In this document: in pieces, positions 13,106 through 13,613 of the stretch | How the letters are laid out: every line of letters begins with the position of its first letter | Position numbering within the stretch: the first letter of the stretch is position 1 | NCBI GenBank assembly: GCA_025465385.1 | Contig: JAODNG010000227.1 | Coordinates: 1 to 13,613 of the forward strand | Origin: Pseudonocardiales bacterium | Lineage (GTDB): Bacteria; Actinomycetota; Actinomycetes; Mycobacteriales; Pseudonocardiaceae | Reading direction: 5' to 3' | Length of the DNA: 13,613 nt | Made by a program: the position numbers and the translations under genes | Notes under the pieces: model-generated | Told to the model about the DNA's origin: nothing | What the model saw: only the letters and a program-made list of their open reading frames with translations | Database searches by the model: none

Positions 13106-13613
13106 CTAGCTCGCCACGAGCTCGGTGGGCACCGTGATCACATCCACCATCGCGCCGTTGCGTAGCACGGTGATCGGCAGGGTGGTGCCGATGGACTCGG
13201 AGAACAACTGGCGCTGGATACCCTGGGCGTCGGTGACGGGCTTGCGCCCGGCGCTGAGCACGATGTCCCCGGAGTGCAGTCCGGCCCGGGCGGCGGGACT
13301 TCCCGGGATGACTTCCACGAGACGCAGTCCCGACGTCTGACCGGTGCGTTGGGCGACCGGTCCGGGCAGCGGGGCGGGCGTCCCGACGAGCCCGAGGTAA
13401 CCGCGGCGCACCCGGCCGTCGGCGAGCAGGGCGCCGATGATCCGGCGGGTGGTGGCGTTGATCGGCACTGCCATCCCGAGCCCGATACCAGCGACGGCAG
13501 TGTTGATCCCGACCACCTCGGCCCTGGCGTTGGCCAGTGCGCCGCCGGAGTTGCCCGGGTGGAGCGCGGCGTCGGTCTGGATGACGTCCTCGATCACCCG
13601 CACGGCGCGGCCC
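13106..13613 (-). CDS. HtrA/DegP-type serine protease, C-terminal part (5' end outside window)
   Basis: The visible 168 residues contain the end of a trypsin-like domain and one PDZ domain. The catalytic serine lies in QTDAALHPGNSGGALANARA, the usual HtrA context, followed by GLGMAVPINATTRRII. The PDZ domain includes GLRLVEVIPGSPAARAGL and SGDIVLSAGRKPV. The protein ends with ELVAS. The catalytic His and Asp, any membrane anchor and the start lie beyond base 13613. HtrA proteases act in the periplasm or cell wall on misfolded or exported proteins. The gene is 92 bases upstream of protein X on the same strand, so it may belong to the same unit and process or survey the exported cysteine-rich protein; that link is inferred from position only. 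Confidence 0.9.
   Translation of the reverse strand, partial: GRAVRVIEDVIQTDAALHPGNSGGALANARAEVVGINTAVAGIGLGMAVPINATTRRIIGALLADGRVRRGYLGLVGTPAPLPGPVAQRTGQTSGLRLVEVIPGSPAARAGLHSGDIVLSAGRKPVTDAQGIQRQLFSESIGTTLPITVLRNGAMVDVITVPTELVAS

Noticed and set aside
1..13613. CRISPR arrays, tRNA or rRNA genes, insertion sequences, integrase attachment sites
   Set aside because: No direct-repeat array, transposase motif, clover-leaf sequence or rRNA block was seen on either strand when read by eye.

Overview
The window reads as chromosomal DNA of a high-GC actinobacterium, probably of the Mycobacteriales/Pseudonocardiales type. This rests on GC-rich third codon positions, frequent GTG starts, 4-nt start/stop overlaps (GTGA, ATGA), one apparently leaderless gene and an actinobacterial-type ThiC. 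The species cannot be named from the sequence. There is no rRNA, tRNA, CRISPR array or insertion sequence, and no gene-free stretch reaches 300 bp.

Layout. (1) 1-1050, plus strand: the tail of lutB, then lutC (lactate oxidation), then a small DUF2277 gene. (2) 1237-3850, minus strand: a TPP riboswitch followed by thiC and thiD, which overlap by 4 nt; this is the HMP (pyrimidine) branch of thiamine synthesis. (3) 3972-6776, plus strand: a nucleotide-sugar dehydrogenase of the WbpA/UDP-HexNAc 6-dehydrogenase type and a seryl-tRNA synthetase with an altered active-site motif. (4) 6783-9978: a hydrolysing UDP-GlcNAc 2-epimerase (NeuC type) and a SAM methyltransferase on the minus strand, divergent from a NeuB-type sugar acid synthase on the plus strand. 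Blocks 3 and 4 look like part of a specialised sugar pathway (nonulosonic-acid-like) inserted next to housekeeping genes. The dehydrogenase and serS are visibly lower in GC than the flanking genes. (5) 10040-13613, minus strand: a tightly coupled set in the order HtrA-like protease (5' end beyond the window), unknown 244-aa protein X, MauE-like membrane protein, MauD-like thioredoxin-fold protein, Tat-exported cysteine-rich MauA-like protein, and a membrane protein interrupted by one in-frame TGA.

How the genes may work together. NeuC would make ManNAc from UDP-GlcNAc. NeuB would condense it, or a related sugar, with phosphoenolpyruvate to a nine-carbon acid, and the methyltransferase could decorate the product. 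No CMP-activating enzyme or glycosyltransferase is visible, so the pathway is incomplete here. The last block copies the methylamine dehydrogenase order B-E-D-A, but an unrelated-looking protein sits in the MauB position, there is no MauG, and the second tryptophan of the TTQ cofactor appears to be missing from the MauA-like protein. It is better viewed as an uncharacterised exported, disulfide-rich protein with its own oxidative-folding helpers than as a methylamine dehydrogenase. This block is the best candidate for an undescribed system in the window.
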